Notes: generated by a model from the letters alone, not told the origin. Counted from the stretch's first letter, positions 1 to 7,918 are shown. The stretch is DNA of 34,819 bases from Arthrobacter sp. Soil736 (GCF_001428005.1 NZ_LMSB01000036.1:1-34819), one strand, 5' to 3'. Program-made: numbers and translations.

Positions 1-307
1 GCAGGCAATTACAAATCGGTTATTCTCATGACCAGTGCCGTCCGGACGGCGGCATGACACTCATCCGGGAATCAATTTCCCCACGAACCGCGAAGAGCCG
101 GCAAAGTGAAGTCGGGCGGTGTCCCGCTCGCTGAGACAGATCGTACCTTCACTGACGCTGCGGGGTGGCGGCGCATCTCCACGCGCGATGTTCATCGAGG
201 TGTTCTGGTTCAGGGCGGACTGCACTACCTTTTTTTCTATGGCCATGGGCAAGCAACGGTGCTCTGACCCCGACAGGAATTTCTACTCAGAAGGAGTGGG
301 AAAGGTC
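1..307. other. Leader/intergenic region, no supported gene
   Basis: No gene is clearly supported here. A 63-codon frame on the minus strand (252 to 61, TTG start with ATG two codons later) has acceptable codon use. It has no Shine-Dalgarno site and no recognisable motif, so I do not call it. The 3' part must carry the promoter and ribosome-binding site (AGAAGGAG near 289-296) of the gene starting at 308. The same frame as that gene stays open upstream to 119, but the extension looks non-coding in composition. Confidence 0.4.
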
Positions 308-1045
308 ATGAATCCACGAACCAAAATCTTCTTTGCTCTCATCGTCCTGTTGCTGGTTGTCGGCGGGGCGACATTATTTGTCTTCGACACCACAAAAAGG
401 AGCAGGGCCGCGGAGTACAATCCGCAGATCGACCCTGCCGATTTCACCACCAAAATAACCAATAAATACTTCGCCCTCCCTGTCGGCAAAAAACTGACTT
501 ACGAAACTACCCAGCAAGGAAGAGTCACCGAGAGGATCGAAATCGAAATCCTGCAGGAGACCATGACCATTGAGGGCGTTGAGACGGTTGTCTATCTGGA
601 CAAGGAATACAAGAACGGCCACCTGGTTGAGGAAACCCGGGATTACCTGGCGCAACATAGGAACGGCGACGTGTGGTACTTCGGCGAGGACGTGAACAAC
701 TACTGGAATGGGATGTTGCTGCACCATTCGGGCAGCTTTCTCCATGGAAAAGACGGGGCAAAAGCCGGCATTTGGATGAAGGCCGAGCAGCGCGTTGGCG
801 ACTCCTATAGGCAGGAATTTTACGTTGGTCAGGCAGAAGACATGCGGGACATCGTCGCCACCGGCGAGACCGTCTCGACGAAAACCGGCACATACACCGA
901 CTGCGTCAAGGTCTACGACTGGACGCCGCTTGAAAAGAATTCACGGGAGCATAAATATCACTGCCCCCAGGTGGGTTCGCTGGTGCTTACCGAGGACCTG
1001 GAGACCGGCAGCCGGTCAGAACTCGTGAATGTTGTCCTGCCCTAG
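308..1045 (+). CDS. Membrane-anchored or secreted protein of unknown function
   Basis: This encodes 245 aa. The ATG at 308 was chosen over an open extension to 119 because AGAAGGAG lies about 11 nt upstream and the protein then begins with a classic export signal: MNPRTK, then a hydrophobic segment at about residues 7-26, and no lipobox cysteine. It is therefore probably an N-terminally anchored extracellular protein. The mature part is charged and rich in beta-type segments, beginning around IDPADFTTKITNKYF and containing GDVWYFGEDV. This pattern resembles a widespread family of bacterial secreted proteins of unknown function (recalled, not searched). Base composition is visibly poorer in GC than the neighbours, with many AAA/AAT codons, which hints at recent acquisition. 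It converges on the GH15 gene, and the two 3' ends overlap by 30 bp (1016-1045). No enzymatic role can be assigned. Confidence 0.85.
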   Translation: MNPRTKIFFALIVLLLVVGGATLFVFDTTKRSRAAEYNPQIDPADFTTKITNKYFALPVGKKLTYETTQQGRVTERIEIEILQETMTIEGVETVVYLDKEYKNGHLVEETRDYLAQHRNGDVWYFGEDVNNYWNGMLLHHSGSFLHGKDGAKAGIWMKAEQRVGDSYRQEFYVGQAEDMRDIVATGETVSTKTGTYTDCVKVYDWTPLEKNSREHKYHCPQVGSLVLTEDLETGSRSELVNVVLP

Positions 1046-2887
1046 GCTTCCAACAGCACATCCGCCTGCCGTCAGCTCCTCCGCCGCAGCATCGCGGAGG
1101 GCCAGGGCTGCCTGGACCAGCGCGGCGTGGGTCAGTGCCTGGGGATAGTTTCCGAGAAGGGCCCCGGTGGCGGGGTCGACTTCCTCACTGAAGAGGCCCA
1201 GCGGATTGGCGATGTTCAGCAGAGCCTCAAGCAACTCTGCGGCTTCCGCTGTCTTTCCAGTCCGGGCGAGCGCCTGGGCAAGCCAGAACGAACAGGGCAG
1301 GAAGGCCCCCTCCGCCCCGGGCAGCCCGTCCTGTCCCGGCGGGTAGCGGTAGAGGAACGGGTAGCCAGCCGAGAGCTCCGCCCAGACCGCATCCACTGTT
1401 CCCAGAAGACGCGCAGAGTCCGCTGCCTCGAAGCCAGTCACAGGCAGGATAAGCAGGGCCGAGTCGAGGTCCCCGGATCCGTAGGTGCGGGTGTAGGTGT
1501 TCCTGGCGGGGTCGAAGCCCTTGGTCCTGATCTCGGCGGCGATATCGTTTCTCGCTGAATCCCACCGTCGCCGCCGCCGGACGCTAACGGGATGGGTACG
1601 GGCGATCCGCAATGCCCGGTCCAGGGCGAGCCAGCCCATCACCTTGGAGTGCACGTGGTGTGCCGCATCGGCGCGGATTTCCCAGATGCCGGCGTCCGGC
1701 TCGTGCCAGCGCCGCGCCACCAGGTCCGCAAAGCCCCGGATCGCCCGCCACGTCTCCGAATTCAGCCTGTGCCCCTGCTGGACGAGGTTCCATGCGGCGT
1801 CCAGGACCCAGCCGTAGCCGTCGAGCTGATGCTGGTGAGAGGCTCCGTTGCCCACCCGCACGGGAGCGCTGCCAAGGTAGCCGGGCCAGTTCCGAAGAGT
1901 GCGCTCGCGGGGTACATGCCCTCCTGTCAGCGTCAGCAGGGCCGGCAGCCGCGGCCGCTGCAGCCTGCTGGCGTGCAACAGCCAGTTCAGGAAGTTGAGA
2001 GCCTCGCTGTCTTTGCCCGTGCCGAGGAAAGCGCCGATGCCGATGCTGGCATCCCGTGGCCAGGCGAACCTATAGTCCCAGTTGCGCACGCCGCCGGGGT
2101 CCTCGGGCAAGGACGTGGTGGGTGCCGCGACGGGCGCGCCCGAAGGGGCATAGGTCAGCAGCTTCAGCGTCAGGAGACTCCGCAGGACCGGCTCACGGAA
2201 CGGGATGTCCCGACTGATGCCTGACGCCCATTCCCGCCAGCGGTTTTCGTCGGCTTCCACCAGTTCCCAGGCGGTTTCAGGAGCGACGCAGATCAGTGGT
2301 TCGGCGTAGGCCAGGGCGAGCACCAGCACAACCGGGCGGCCGGGTGTGACGGTGATTGCCGTCGTCGTGCCTGGCTCCAAAGTGAACCCACCACTGCAGC
2401 CGAGCGACATGGCCAGGGCGCCCCATTCGCAGATCAGGTGCTGGCCGGACCGGATGCGGGGGCGGAGGTGGTGTTCGCCGAGGCGGGGGTCAAAGTCGAT
2501 GACGGCGTCCACGGGGGCGCCTTCGGCGGCCAGTTTCCGGATAAGGAGAGTGGTGGGCAGCAGGCGGCCTGATACTTCCGCCACCATGGCTTCGGTGAGT
2601 GAAAGTGTGCCTCCGTCCGTGGCCCATATCGTCTCGAGCGTGGCGGTGTGTGGCCGGTACTGACGGACGAGGCGCCGGGCGGGCAGGGCGGGGCCGGCAC
2701 GGAAGGCTCCTGCTTCCGGGCCGCCGAGCAGTGCACCGAAAACGGGTTCACCGTCGAACGTTGGTGCGCAAAGCCAGTCGAGGCTCCCGTCGGCCGAGAC
2801 CAGAGCCGCCGTACGCGTATCACCGAGCAGCCCGTAATCCGAGAGGGCAGACGAGTGGAAGGTCGCTCTGCCGCTAACAGCTTCCAT
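1016..2887 (-). CDS. Glycoside hydrolase family 15 protein (glucoamylase/trehalase type)
   Basis: This encodes 623 aa. The start at 2887 gives the family N-terminus (DYGLLGDTRTAALVSADGSLDW) and follows a GAGGGAAGG site; the frame is open 90 codons further up, but that stretch runs antisense through the neighbour. GH15 landmarks are visible: the substrate-pocket motif GVRNWDYRFAWPRDASIG, the general-acid region GIWEIRADAAHHVHSKVMGW with its conserved Glu, and the general-base region GLFSEEVDPATGALLGNYPQA. Bacterial GH15 enzymes of this roughly 600-aa class hydrolyse alpha-glucosidic bonds. In actinobacteria many act on trehalose and others on maltodextrins, so the substrate is open. There is no signal peptide, so it is probably cytoplasmic. 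It lies 29 bp downstream of a 4-TM protein gene on the same strand, probably in one transcript. Confidence 0.93.
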   Translation of the reverse strand: MEAVSGRATFHSSALSDYGLLGDTRTAALVSADGSLDWLCAPTFDGEPVFGALLGGPEAGAFRAGPALPARRLVRQYRPHTATLETIWATDGGTLSLTEAMVAEVSGRLLPTTLLIRKLAAEGAPVDAVIDFDPRLGEHHLRPRIRSGQHLICEWGALAMSLGCSGGFTLEPGTTTAITVTPGRPVVLVLALAYAEPLICVAPETAWELVEADENRWREWASGISRDIPFREPVLRSLLTLKLLTYAPSGAPVAAPTTSLPEDPGGVRNWDYRFAWPRDASIGIGAFLGTGKDSEALNFLNWLLHASRLQRPRLPALLTLTGGHVPRERTLRNWPGYLGSAPVRVGNGASHQHQLDGYGWVLDAAWNLVQQGHRLNSETWRAIRGFADLVARRWHEPDAGIWEIRADAAHHVHSKVMGWLALDRALRIARTHPVSVRRRRRWDSARNDIAAEIRTKGFDPARNTYTRTYGSGDLDSALLILPVTGFEAADSARLLGTVDAVWAELSAGYPFLYRYPPGQDGLPGAEGAFLPCSFWLAQALARTGKTAEAAELLEALLNIANPLGLFSEEVDPATGALLGNYPQALTHAALVQAALALRDAAAEELTAGGCAVGSLGQDNIHEF

Positions 2888-2916
2888 CCGCGTGCACCTT
2901 CCCTCTGACTGCGGCC

Positions 2917-3393
2917 TCAATGGACCGTGAGGAGCAATCCCAGCATGGAGCCGTAGATCACGTGGGCTGCCACGGCGACGGCCGGTGTCTGAATCCCGTA
3001 GTTCAAAGCCAACAGGCCCGGGGGCTCCAGAACCGCCCGGCTCGCCGGACCGGCTCTGGTGGTGGCCATTCTGGGATGAACCCCAGGCAGCAGGGGGAGA
3101 ATGACGGTCAGCGCAACGGCAACGTGCAGGAGCCCCAGCAGTGCGCCGATCCACCATGTGGCCCTGCCCAACAGCGCAAAGACCGCCGCGTATCCGAGAG
3201 CGAATGCCTGCCCTGCGGCCAGGTGAATGAAGAACCCGGCGATCCGCGCCTTATCCGGGTCCGCCGTGACAAGGGTGCCCAAGACCAAAGGCAGATCGAG
3301 CCGGGTCCAGCCGGCCATCTGGGAGGCAATCATCACCACGGTCAGGGCTGCGGTGGCGAGCAGACCGAAGAGCGCCCAGCCTTGCCAGTCCAT
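2917..3393 (-). CDS. Four-helix integral membrane protein of unknown function
   Basis: This encodes 158 aa. Hydrophobic segments lie near residues 5-25, 52-75, 80-104 and 134-157, with a polar loop (HPRMATTRAG) between the third and fourth. No catalytic motif is visible. The gene is 29 bp upstream of the GH15 gene on the same strand, so the two probably share a promoter between 3394 and 3456, below the large palindrome at 3457-3505. I do not recognise a named family, and a link to the GH15 enzyme rests on position only. Confidence 0.75.
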   Translation of the reverse strand: MDWQGWALFGLLATAALTVVMIASQMAGWTRLDLPLVLGTLVTADPDKARIAGFFIHLAAGQAFALGYAAVFALLGRATWWIGALLGLLHVAVALTVILPLLPGVHPRMATTRAGPASRAVLEPPGLLALNYGIQTPAVAVAAHVIYGSMLGLLLTVH

Positions 3394-3456
3394 TTCAATC
3401 CCCGGGTCCCTGTCGCCCGGGCGTGCGTGACGCGGGTGCCCCTTGTGCCGTTTCCA

Positions 3457-3505
3457 TGCCCCACCCTTCTAAAACTAGATTCTCTAATTTTAGAAGGGTG
3501 GGGCA
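3457..3505. repeat. 49-bp near-perfect palindrome (terminator or operator)
   Basis: Two 18-bp arms (3457-3474 and 3488-3505; arm sequence TGCCCCACCCTTCTAAAA) are exact inverse complements. The 13-nt centre itself pairs further (TAGA at 3476-3479 region with TCTA) after one mismatch, leaving a 3-nt loop. It sits between the 3' end of the TfoX-N gene (3532) and the 5' end of the 4-TM protein gene (3393), both on the minus strand. It may act as a terminator for the former or as a control site for the latter. Arm perfection exceeds that of the other hairpins in the window. Confidence 0.8.
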
Positions 3506-3531
3506 CGGCAATCAAGGTCCGACGGCGGCGG

Positions 3532-3915
3532 CTACTTCTTCGCGCGGGGCTTGGAAGCCTTCGGCTCCTTGGGTGGCAGCCCGGCCGCGTAGGAGTAGGC
3601 CTTCGCCACCCAGGCTTTGGCCCGCGCGTTATCGCCGTCGCCCTCGGCGTTCCATACTTCCGGCAATCCCGTGTAGCCGCCCATCGGACGCTCCTCAGGT
3701 CCAAAGGGAACGGTCCGCTCGGACCCCTCCAGCACAGCCCGGTCGGCATCCGAAAGCCGAACCCCGATGGTGGGGCCGAAGAGGCCCGCGAACATGTTCC
3801 CGTTGACGAAGGCGCCAAGGTTGCCGAACATCGGCTTGACTACAACGTCGGGGTCCGACGGCATGACGGCGCGGAAATGTTCCTTGTCTGCCTCTGACGG
3901 CTTGGGCATCTGCAT
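3532..3915 (-). CDS. TfoX N-terminal domain protein
   Basis: This encodes 127 aa from the ATG at 3915, which is preceded by GGAAG about 9 nt upstream. An upstream Met (3999) in the same frame would add a low-complexity stretch and is less likely; MPKPSEADK at 3909 is also possible. The motif VVVKPMFGNLGAFVNGNMFAG, followed by GVRLSDADR and MGGYTGLP, is characteristic of the TfoX N-terminal fold (MFGG-type loop). The domain is named for the Haemophilus/E. coli competence regulator Sxy. Stand-alone copies in actinobacteria have no established role. The C-terminus is Lys-rich (KEPKASKPRAKK), possibly for nucleic-acid contact (inference). The palindrome at 3457-3505 follows its stop. Confidence 0.85.
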   Translation of the reverse strand: MQMPKPSEADKEHFRAVMPSDPDVVVKPMFGNLGAFVNGNMFAGLFGPTIGVRLSDADRAVLEGSERTVPFGPEERPMGGYTGLPEVWNAEGDGDNARAKAWVAKAYSYAAGLPPKEPKASKPRAKK

Positions 3916-3999
3916 GGCTTCATCTTCCGGTTCGCGTGGGAGCACGATGGGCTGGTTTGTTTGAAGCATATTGCGTTCCGGGGGCGCGGGCGAGGCCAT

Positions 4000-4260
4000 T
4001 TGCGGTCCGTGGCGGGCGGGGTCGTCCGGGCGGTCTGCAGGTGCCTTCCGTACTGCGCGGACCTTCGCCCATTCGTCTTTTGGTCAGGCCGGCCCAGAAA
4101 CCCGTGTAGTGTAGAGACCGTTGTTGTGTTTGTATTTGGTAGTTCAGGCAGTACGCGCGGTCGAAAGTCCGCGTTCTTCTGAAGTAGCGGTTTTGAACAC
4201 CCCACACCGGAGGACCCGAAAGTCGGGACTTTTCCTCCACCTTCACGAAGGACAAAAATA
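4000..4260 (+). promoter_or_regulatory. Long leader region of the cold-shock gene
   Basis: The 345 bp between the TfoX-N start (3915) and the cold-shock start (4261) hold no gene. Long 5' untranslated leaders are typical of cspA-type genes and fold differently at low temperature. The last 150 bp are less GC-rich than the surroundings (GTTGTTGTGTTTGTATTTGG near 4122) and end in CACGAAGGACAAAAATA before the ATG (AAGGA with a suitable spacer). A TTGGTC (4080) / TAGTGT (4107) pair could be a promoter, but the spacing is too long for me to call it. Divergent control of the TfoX-N gene must also lie here. Confidence 0.45.
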
Positions 4261-4464
4261 ATGGCTACTGGTACCGTCAAATGGTTTAACGCTGAAAAGG
4301 GCTTCGGCTTCATTTCCCCCGATGACTCTTCACAGGACGTCTTCGCACACTACTCTGCGATCGCTTCCTCCGGCTTCCGCTCCCTCGAAGAGAACCAGAA
4401 GGTCTCCTTCGAAACCGAGCAGGGCCCCAAGGGTCCCCAGGCCGTAAACATCCAGGCTCTCTAA
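4261..4464 (+). CDS. cspA: Cold-shock protein, CspA family
   Basis: This encodes 67 aa, the standard size for a single cold-shock domain. The RNP1 motif KGFGFI and the RNP2-like motif DVFAHYSAI are intact, following GTVKWFNAEK; these bind single-stranded RNA and DNA. The protein acts in the cytoplasm as an RNA chaperone. AAGGA precedes the ATG. Codon use is strongly biased to the preferred codons, as in highly expressed genes. A strong terminator follows at 4513-4544 and the gene stands alone. Whether this copy is cold-induced or constitutive cannot be read from the sequence, but the long leader favours post-transcriptional control. Confidence 0.97.
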   Translation: MATGTVKWFNAEKGFGFISPDDSSQDVFAHYSAIASSGFRSLEENQKVSFETEQGPKGPQAVNIQAL

Positions 4465-4512
4465 GACTTAGCTTCTAGCTAACTCTTCTGAGTCCGGAGC
4501 CGTAAGGTTTCG

Positions 4513-4544
4513 AGCAGGGTCCGTCTTTGACGGGCCCTGCTTTT
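4513..4544 (+). terminator. Rho-independent terminator of the cold-shock gene
   Basis: A 13-bp stem (AGCAGGGTCCGTC at 4513-4525 with GACGGGCCCTGCT at 4529-4541, one G-U pair) encloses a TTT loop and runs into TTTT (4541-4544). It is 48 bp after the cold-shock stop codon. Confidence 0.9.
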
Positions 4545-4566
4545 GTTAACCCGGGTGTGCTTGTTT

Positions 4567-4606
4567 GGGGTTTCGACAGGCTGATTTCGACAAGCTCAAT
4601 CGGCGA
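4567..4606. repeat. Dispersed TTTCGACAAGCTCAA repeat, copy 1
   Basis: One shortened unit (TTTCGACAGGCTGA) is followed directly by a second (TTTCGACAAGCTCAATCGGCG). This is the first of six clusters of the same roughly 23-bp unit in the window. It overlaps the last codons of the BTAD regulator gene on the other strand, whose TGA stop (4596-4598) lies inside the second unit. Confidence 0.8.
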
Positions 4607-6416
4607 GGCCATTGTGGCGCTGCGCCAGGAACGCCTCCAATGCGGGATTGTCGATCTCCTTCGCCAGCCAGGGCACCGTTTGCGCCGCTGCCTCGTCGCC
4701 GAGCACTGCCCGGTGGGACTGCGCCCGCACCACGAACTCCCGCATCCCGCTGCGGCTCGCCAGCTCGCCCAACCGCTCCACGAATTCTGAAGCGCGCGGA
4801 GACCGGGCCGCGATGGCGACTTCCGCCGCCGTATCCAGCAGCCGCGCCGAATACCAGAGGTACCACGGCTTCGGCTCAAGTCCCCGGTCAACCCAGTGTG
4901 CGGCGGCCACCAGATCGCCGTGCGCCAGGAAAAGGCGTGCCTCGGCGCCTGCCGCCAAAGCCATGTAGCAGTGGTCACCCGCCAAATCGGCCATCACCCA
5001 GGACCGGTCAATCAGTTCGGCAGCTTCCTCCAGCCGGCCGGCGGCAAGATACGCTTCTCCCCGGACCCCGTCGACAAACGGTTCGAACGCCGTCCAGTGT
5101 TCCGCCGCAATCCAGTCCAGCGCCCGGTCCAAGCATGCCGCCGCCGGCTCCAGCTCCCCGCGGAGCAGGTGCACCCGGCCGAGCAGCGCCTCGCTGAACG
5201 CTTGCTGACGGCGGTTCCCCACGGCCTTGGCGAGCCTTCCGGATTCGGTCAGCGCCGTCACGGCGTCCGCGTACCGCGCAGTGTCGGAGGCCAGCATCCC
5301 CTGGATGGCCAGAATCCTTGCCTGTTCGTCGGGAAATCCCTCGGCTGCCACCATCGCCCGGTCAAGCCACCCGGCCGCGCGGTCGGGGACACCCCGCTGC
5401 ACCGACAGGTAGCCCAGCTCGCGGTAAGCAGCGGCGGCAGTTCGGGAGGCGCCGTCGGGCCCTTCCGCCGACAGCGCCTGGTGCAGGAAGTCCGCCACCT
5501 CGGCGCCGCGGCCGCCCGCCTGGTGGATCAGCGCCCCGGACAGCGTCACGAGGGACTCGGCGAGCAGGTGGCGGTCGGCGGTGCGCTGGGCGAGTACGAC
5601 GGCGAGCCGCAGCTGATCCAGCCCCCGGTCCACGGCGCCCGCCGAGAGTGACGCGCCTCCGGCGTCGAGATAGGACCGGACCGTCGCCACGGTGGCCGGC
5701 ATGCCGGGGTCCGCCGCCGGAGCCGCAGCCGACAGGGCCTGAAGGACTTCCGCGGGCAGCGGCAGGCCGAGTTCCTGGCGGTAGAGCTCTCCGCATTTGG
5801 TCACGTGCTCCCGGGCCCGGCGGTGCTCGCCCAGGGCCACGAGCGCCTTGACCAGCACGGCGTTGCAGTCCGCGTGGAAGGGGTCCCCTTGCAGCGCGAG
5901 CGTCGCCAGCTCCACCGCCTCGCCGGGAGCGCCCGAAGCCAATGCGGCCAGCGCGGCCTCATAGAGCAGGGACTGAACGACGTTGTCGAGCCGGTACCGC
6001 TGGTCCGCCAGCCACGAATCAAAGACGGGGCAATCGGCGAAGGACAGCCCCTCCAGCAGCTGGCCGTCGAGCCGTCGGGGGTCAAGGCCCGGGCTGCTGC
6101 CCGAGTCAACCACGTCGACGGCGTCGCAGCGCCACGGCGGCTGCACAGCCATCCGCAGGGGATCGCCGGCGATTTCAACGCCGTCGAGGGTCCGCCGCAG
6201 CTCGGACAGGTTCCAGCGCAGGGCGCCGAGCGGATCCTCGGCATCCGGAAACAGCAGCGCGGCTGTCCGGGAGCGGCCAGTGCCCTCCGCCTGCAGCGCG
6301 AGGTAAGCCAGCACCGCCCAGGCCTTGCGGCCTCTGGGCTGCGGGGGAGTTGCGCCAGGGGACTCGATCCGGGGCGGACCGAGGAGCCGGATCCACGTCT
6401 CGGCCATACCGCCCAT
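4596..6416 (-). CDS. BTAD-domain (SARP/AfsR-like) transcriptional regulator with TPR-type repeats
   Basis: This encodes 606 aa. The N-terminus (about residues 8-95; IRLLGPPRIE, RGRKAWAVLAYLAL, LRWNLSELRR) fits the winged-helix DNA-binding region of SARP/OmpR-like activators. Residues about 120-235 fit the bacterial transcriptional activation domain (YEAALAALASGAPGEAVELATLAL, then RAREHVTKCGELYRQELG). The remainder is alanine-rich helical repeats of TPR type (e.g. LLGRVHLLRGELEPAAACLDRAL). No NB-ARC ATPase motif is present, unlike full-length AfsR. The start may be ATG 6416 or ATG 6407, and neither has a strong ribosome-binding site. The target is unknown; the divergent 53-aa membrane peptide gene (6527) shares its upstream region. 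The stop codon is supplied by the dispersed repeat at 4567-4606. Confidence 0.85.
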   Translation of the reverse strand: MGGMAETWIRLLGPPRIESPGATPPQPRGRKAWAVLAYLALQAEGTGRSRTAALLFPDAEDPLGALRWNLSELRRTLDGVEIAGDPLRMAVQPPWRCDAVDVVDSGSSPGLDPRRLDGQLLEGLSFADCPVFDSWLADQRYRLDNVVQSLLYEAALAALASGAPGEAVELATLALQGDPFHADCNAVLVKALVALGEHRRAREHVTKCGELYRQELGLPLPAEVLQALSAAAPAADPGMPATVATVRSYLDAGGASLSAGAVDRGLDQLRLAVVLAQRTADRHLLAESLVTLSGALIHQAGGRGAEVADFLHQALSAEGPDGASRTAAAAYRELGYLSVQRGVPDRAAGWLDRAMVAAEGFPDEQARILAIQGMLASDTARYADAVTALTESGRLAKAVGNRRQQAFSEALLGRVHLLRGELEPAAACLDRALDWIAAEHWTAFEPFVDGVRGEAYLAAGRLEEAAELIDRSWVMADLAGDHCYMALAAGAEARLFLAHGDLVAAAHWVDRGLEPKPWYLWYSARLLDTAAEVAIAARSPRASEFVERLGELASRSGMREFVVRAQSHRAVLGDEAAAQTVPWLAKEIDNPALEAFLAQRHNGLAD

Positions 6417-6526
6417 GTTACTGCTGCGGCTCTCCGGCGTCTGCGCTGCTTCACACGCTTGCTCACACGCCGGCCGGACAGACTGAAATCACCCAATCAG
6501 CACACACTCAACCGAGGTGCATCACC

Positions 6527-6688
6527 ATGGAACTGCTCATCCTCCTGCTTGTCGGACTCTGGGTTGTCTCGGCCACCGTCCGTTCCGTCCTCACCGACGG
6601 CCGGGGCCACACTCCCGGCGTGCGCTCCACCGAGCCGTGGAAAGTAGGCAACCTTCCGAGCGTGCCGTTTTCGGAGGCGCGGCTCTAG
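6527..6688 (+). CDS. Small single-pass membrane protein (53 aa)
   Basis: The ATG at 6527 follows GAGGTG with a 7-nt spacer, and the frame runs to TAG at 6686-6688. The product starts MELLILLLVGLWVVSATVRS, a single transmembrane helix with an outside- or inside-facing polar tail (GRGHTPGVRSTEPW). The frame is open further upstream, but only as a shadow of the divergent regulator gene. A repeat cluster (6691-6780) and a terminator hairpin (6782-6830) follow at once, supporting a real transcription unit. I know no function for it. Small proteins of this kind are often conserved in related actinobacteria, which can be checked. Confidence 0.7.
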   Translation: MELLILLLVGLWVVSATVRSVLTDGRGHTPGVRSTEPWKVGNLPSVPFSEARL

Positions 6689-6690
6689 AG

Positions 6691-6780
6691 GGGTTTCGGC
6701 TGGCTTAGCCGGCGGGGCGGGCTCAACCGGCGGGTTTCGGCAGGCTCATCCGCGGGCCGGAGCGCTCAACCAACCGAACC
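6691..6780. repeat. Dispersed repeat, copy 2 (diverged units)
   Basis: There are at least two recognisable units, GTTTCGGCTGGCTTAGCCGG (from 6693) and GGTTTCGGCAGGCTCATCCG (from 6733). A partial GGGCTCAACCGGCGG lies between them and a degenerate GCTCAACCAACC lies at the end. The units are more diverged than in copies 3-5. The cluster begins 3 bp after the stop codon of the 53-aa gene. Confidence 0.7.
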
Positions 6781-6781
6781 C

Positions 6782-6830
6782 CGACGGCGGGAGCTGGCTG
6801 ATCTGCCGGCCTCCCGCCGTCGTACTTTTG
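6782..6830 (+). terminator. GC-rich hairpin of the GACGGCGGG family with T-tract
   Basis: A 12-bp stem (CGACGGCGGGAG at 6782-6793 with CTCCCGCCGTCG at 6811-6822) encloses a 17-nt loop that can itself pair (GCTGGC/GCCGGC). It is followed by TACTTTTG. It is placed to end the transcript of the 53-aa gene. It is one of five related hairpins in this window. Confidence 0.8.
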
Positions 6831-7099
6831 TGAGGGCCGGTGGCTAAACTGAGCCGCAATCGTGGGCGACGTCAGCGGGTACCAGGCGCAGAGTGACGCC
6901 TTCGATGCCTTCGTGTGGGAGTCCAACCGCGGCGATTACTTGGGGTTCCTGCCCGACAACGAGGCGCTCAACGAGAAGTTGGCGGTCCGGGCCGGCCTCA
7001 GCTGACGGCTGAGGCTCCGTTCGCCGTTCCGGTGCGCAGCGGCGAGGAGTAATGTCTCTGAATATCCATGTGCGTTCAGAGCGGCCCGGAGGTGAACCC
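6831..7099 (+). other. Intergenic stretch with an orphan 47-codon frame
   Basis: A frame from GTG 6862 to TGA 7003-7005 encodes 47 aa (SGYQAQSDAFDAFVWESNRG, then DYLGFLPDNEALNEK) with codon use like a real gene. No convincing ribosome-binding site precedes it and it is closed upstream by a stop at about 6847. It reads like the C-terminal remnant of a longer protein or a very small gene. I do not recognise the family. The rest of the stretch carries the ribosome-binding region of the gene at 7100. Confidence 0.35.
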
Positions 7100-7918
7100 A
7101 TGGAAACCGGAATCAGCGCGTTGAGCCAGCTTGATCCCCTGCGGTACCCGTGGACTCCACCCACAACCTCGGGGGTGATGAGTGGCGACGACTTCCTGCC
7201 TGCACGGTTTGTAACCGGCAGACAGTTTGGCCCCCGACGCTTTGGACAACGGCAGCAGCGGAGTGGAGACGCCTCTATTTTCTCCTGGCTAGATGATGTC
7301 CTCATCGAAGCCAATGCGGCACCGCTGGACTCCCGCTTTCCGGTGGTCTCCATCGGCTCGAATTCCAGTCTGGACGTCTTGCGGAGAAAGTTTGCAAACC
7401 ACAGCCAGCCAGTCAGCAGAATTCTGCCGCTGGTCCGCGGCCAGCTGCACAACGTGGGTGTCGGCCATTCCGCGCACGTGAGCAAACCCGGCTACATCGC
7501 GGCGGCTCCCTATTTCCGGACGGGGGAGTGCGCCGCCGTCTGGGTGTCGTGGCTTGATGAAGGCCAGTTGGCGGCTCTGGACGAAACGGAGCCCAACTAC
7601 CGCCGGATTCAGCTCAGCGGCGGAGCCTGTCCGCTCGTACTGGAAACCGGCGCAAGGCCAGGGACTTTTTCGCTGTTCACGTCGCGCTGGGGCGTGCTGA
7701 CCGATGGCAACGGCGTAAAGCTTCCCTTCCTGGACCAGCAGGCCCTCTTTCGCCGCCTCGCAGCCATCGGGTCCATGGACCCGGACAAGGACCCGGACGA
7801 GGCGAGGTACTTTTTCGAAGGACCCCCGGCGCGGGTTGTTGAGCGACTCGTGATGCCTTCGGTACAGGCGGGCGCCAGGGAATGGTTTCGTGGGGCCGGC
7901 CTGGGGCGGGTCCCCTAA
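7100..7918 (+). CDS. Gamma-glutamylcyclotransferase-like (GGCT/AIG2 fold) protein, tentative
   Basis: This encodes 272 aa. ATG 7100 was preferred over the in-frame ATG 7052 because GGAGGTG sits 6 nt before it. The centre of the protein carries VVSIGSNSSLDVLRRKF, then a small-to-hydrophobic strand LVRGQLHNVGVG, and later ALDETEPNYRRIQL. This order (a Y/I-G-S-N strand, then a region ending in D-x-x-E...YRR) is that of GGCT-fold proteins. The usual catalytic Glu may be E in DETEPNY. Length exceeds a lone GGCT domain; the first 85 residues and the last 50 are unassigned. The gene stands alone between a small-ORF region and the convergent MFS gene. The fold call is pattern recognition only. Confidence 0.7.
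   Translation: METGISALSQLDPLRYPWTPPTTSGVMSGDDFLPARFVTGRQFGPRRFGQRQQRSGDASIFSWLDDVLIEANAAPLDSRFPVVSIGSNSSLDVLRRKFANHSQPVSRILPLVRGQLHNVGVGHSAHVSKPGYIAAAPYFRTGECAAVWVSWLDEGQLAALDETEPNYRRIQLSGGACPLVLETGARPGTFSLFTSRWGVLTDGNGVKLPFLDQQALFRRLAAIGSMDPDKDPDEARYFFEGPPARVVERLVMPSVQAGAREWFRGAGLGRVP

Noticed and set aside
61..252. 63-codon minus-strand frame upstream of the first gene
   Set aside because: Reasonable codon use, but no ribosome-binding site, TTG start, and no recognisable motif; kept only as a remark.
4565..5651. Several plus-strand frames across the BTAD regulator
   Set aside because: All are shadows of the minus-strand regulator gene, with Pro/Arg-rich translations.
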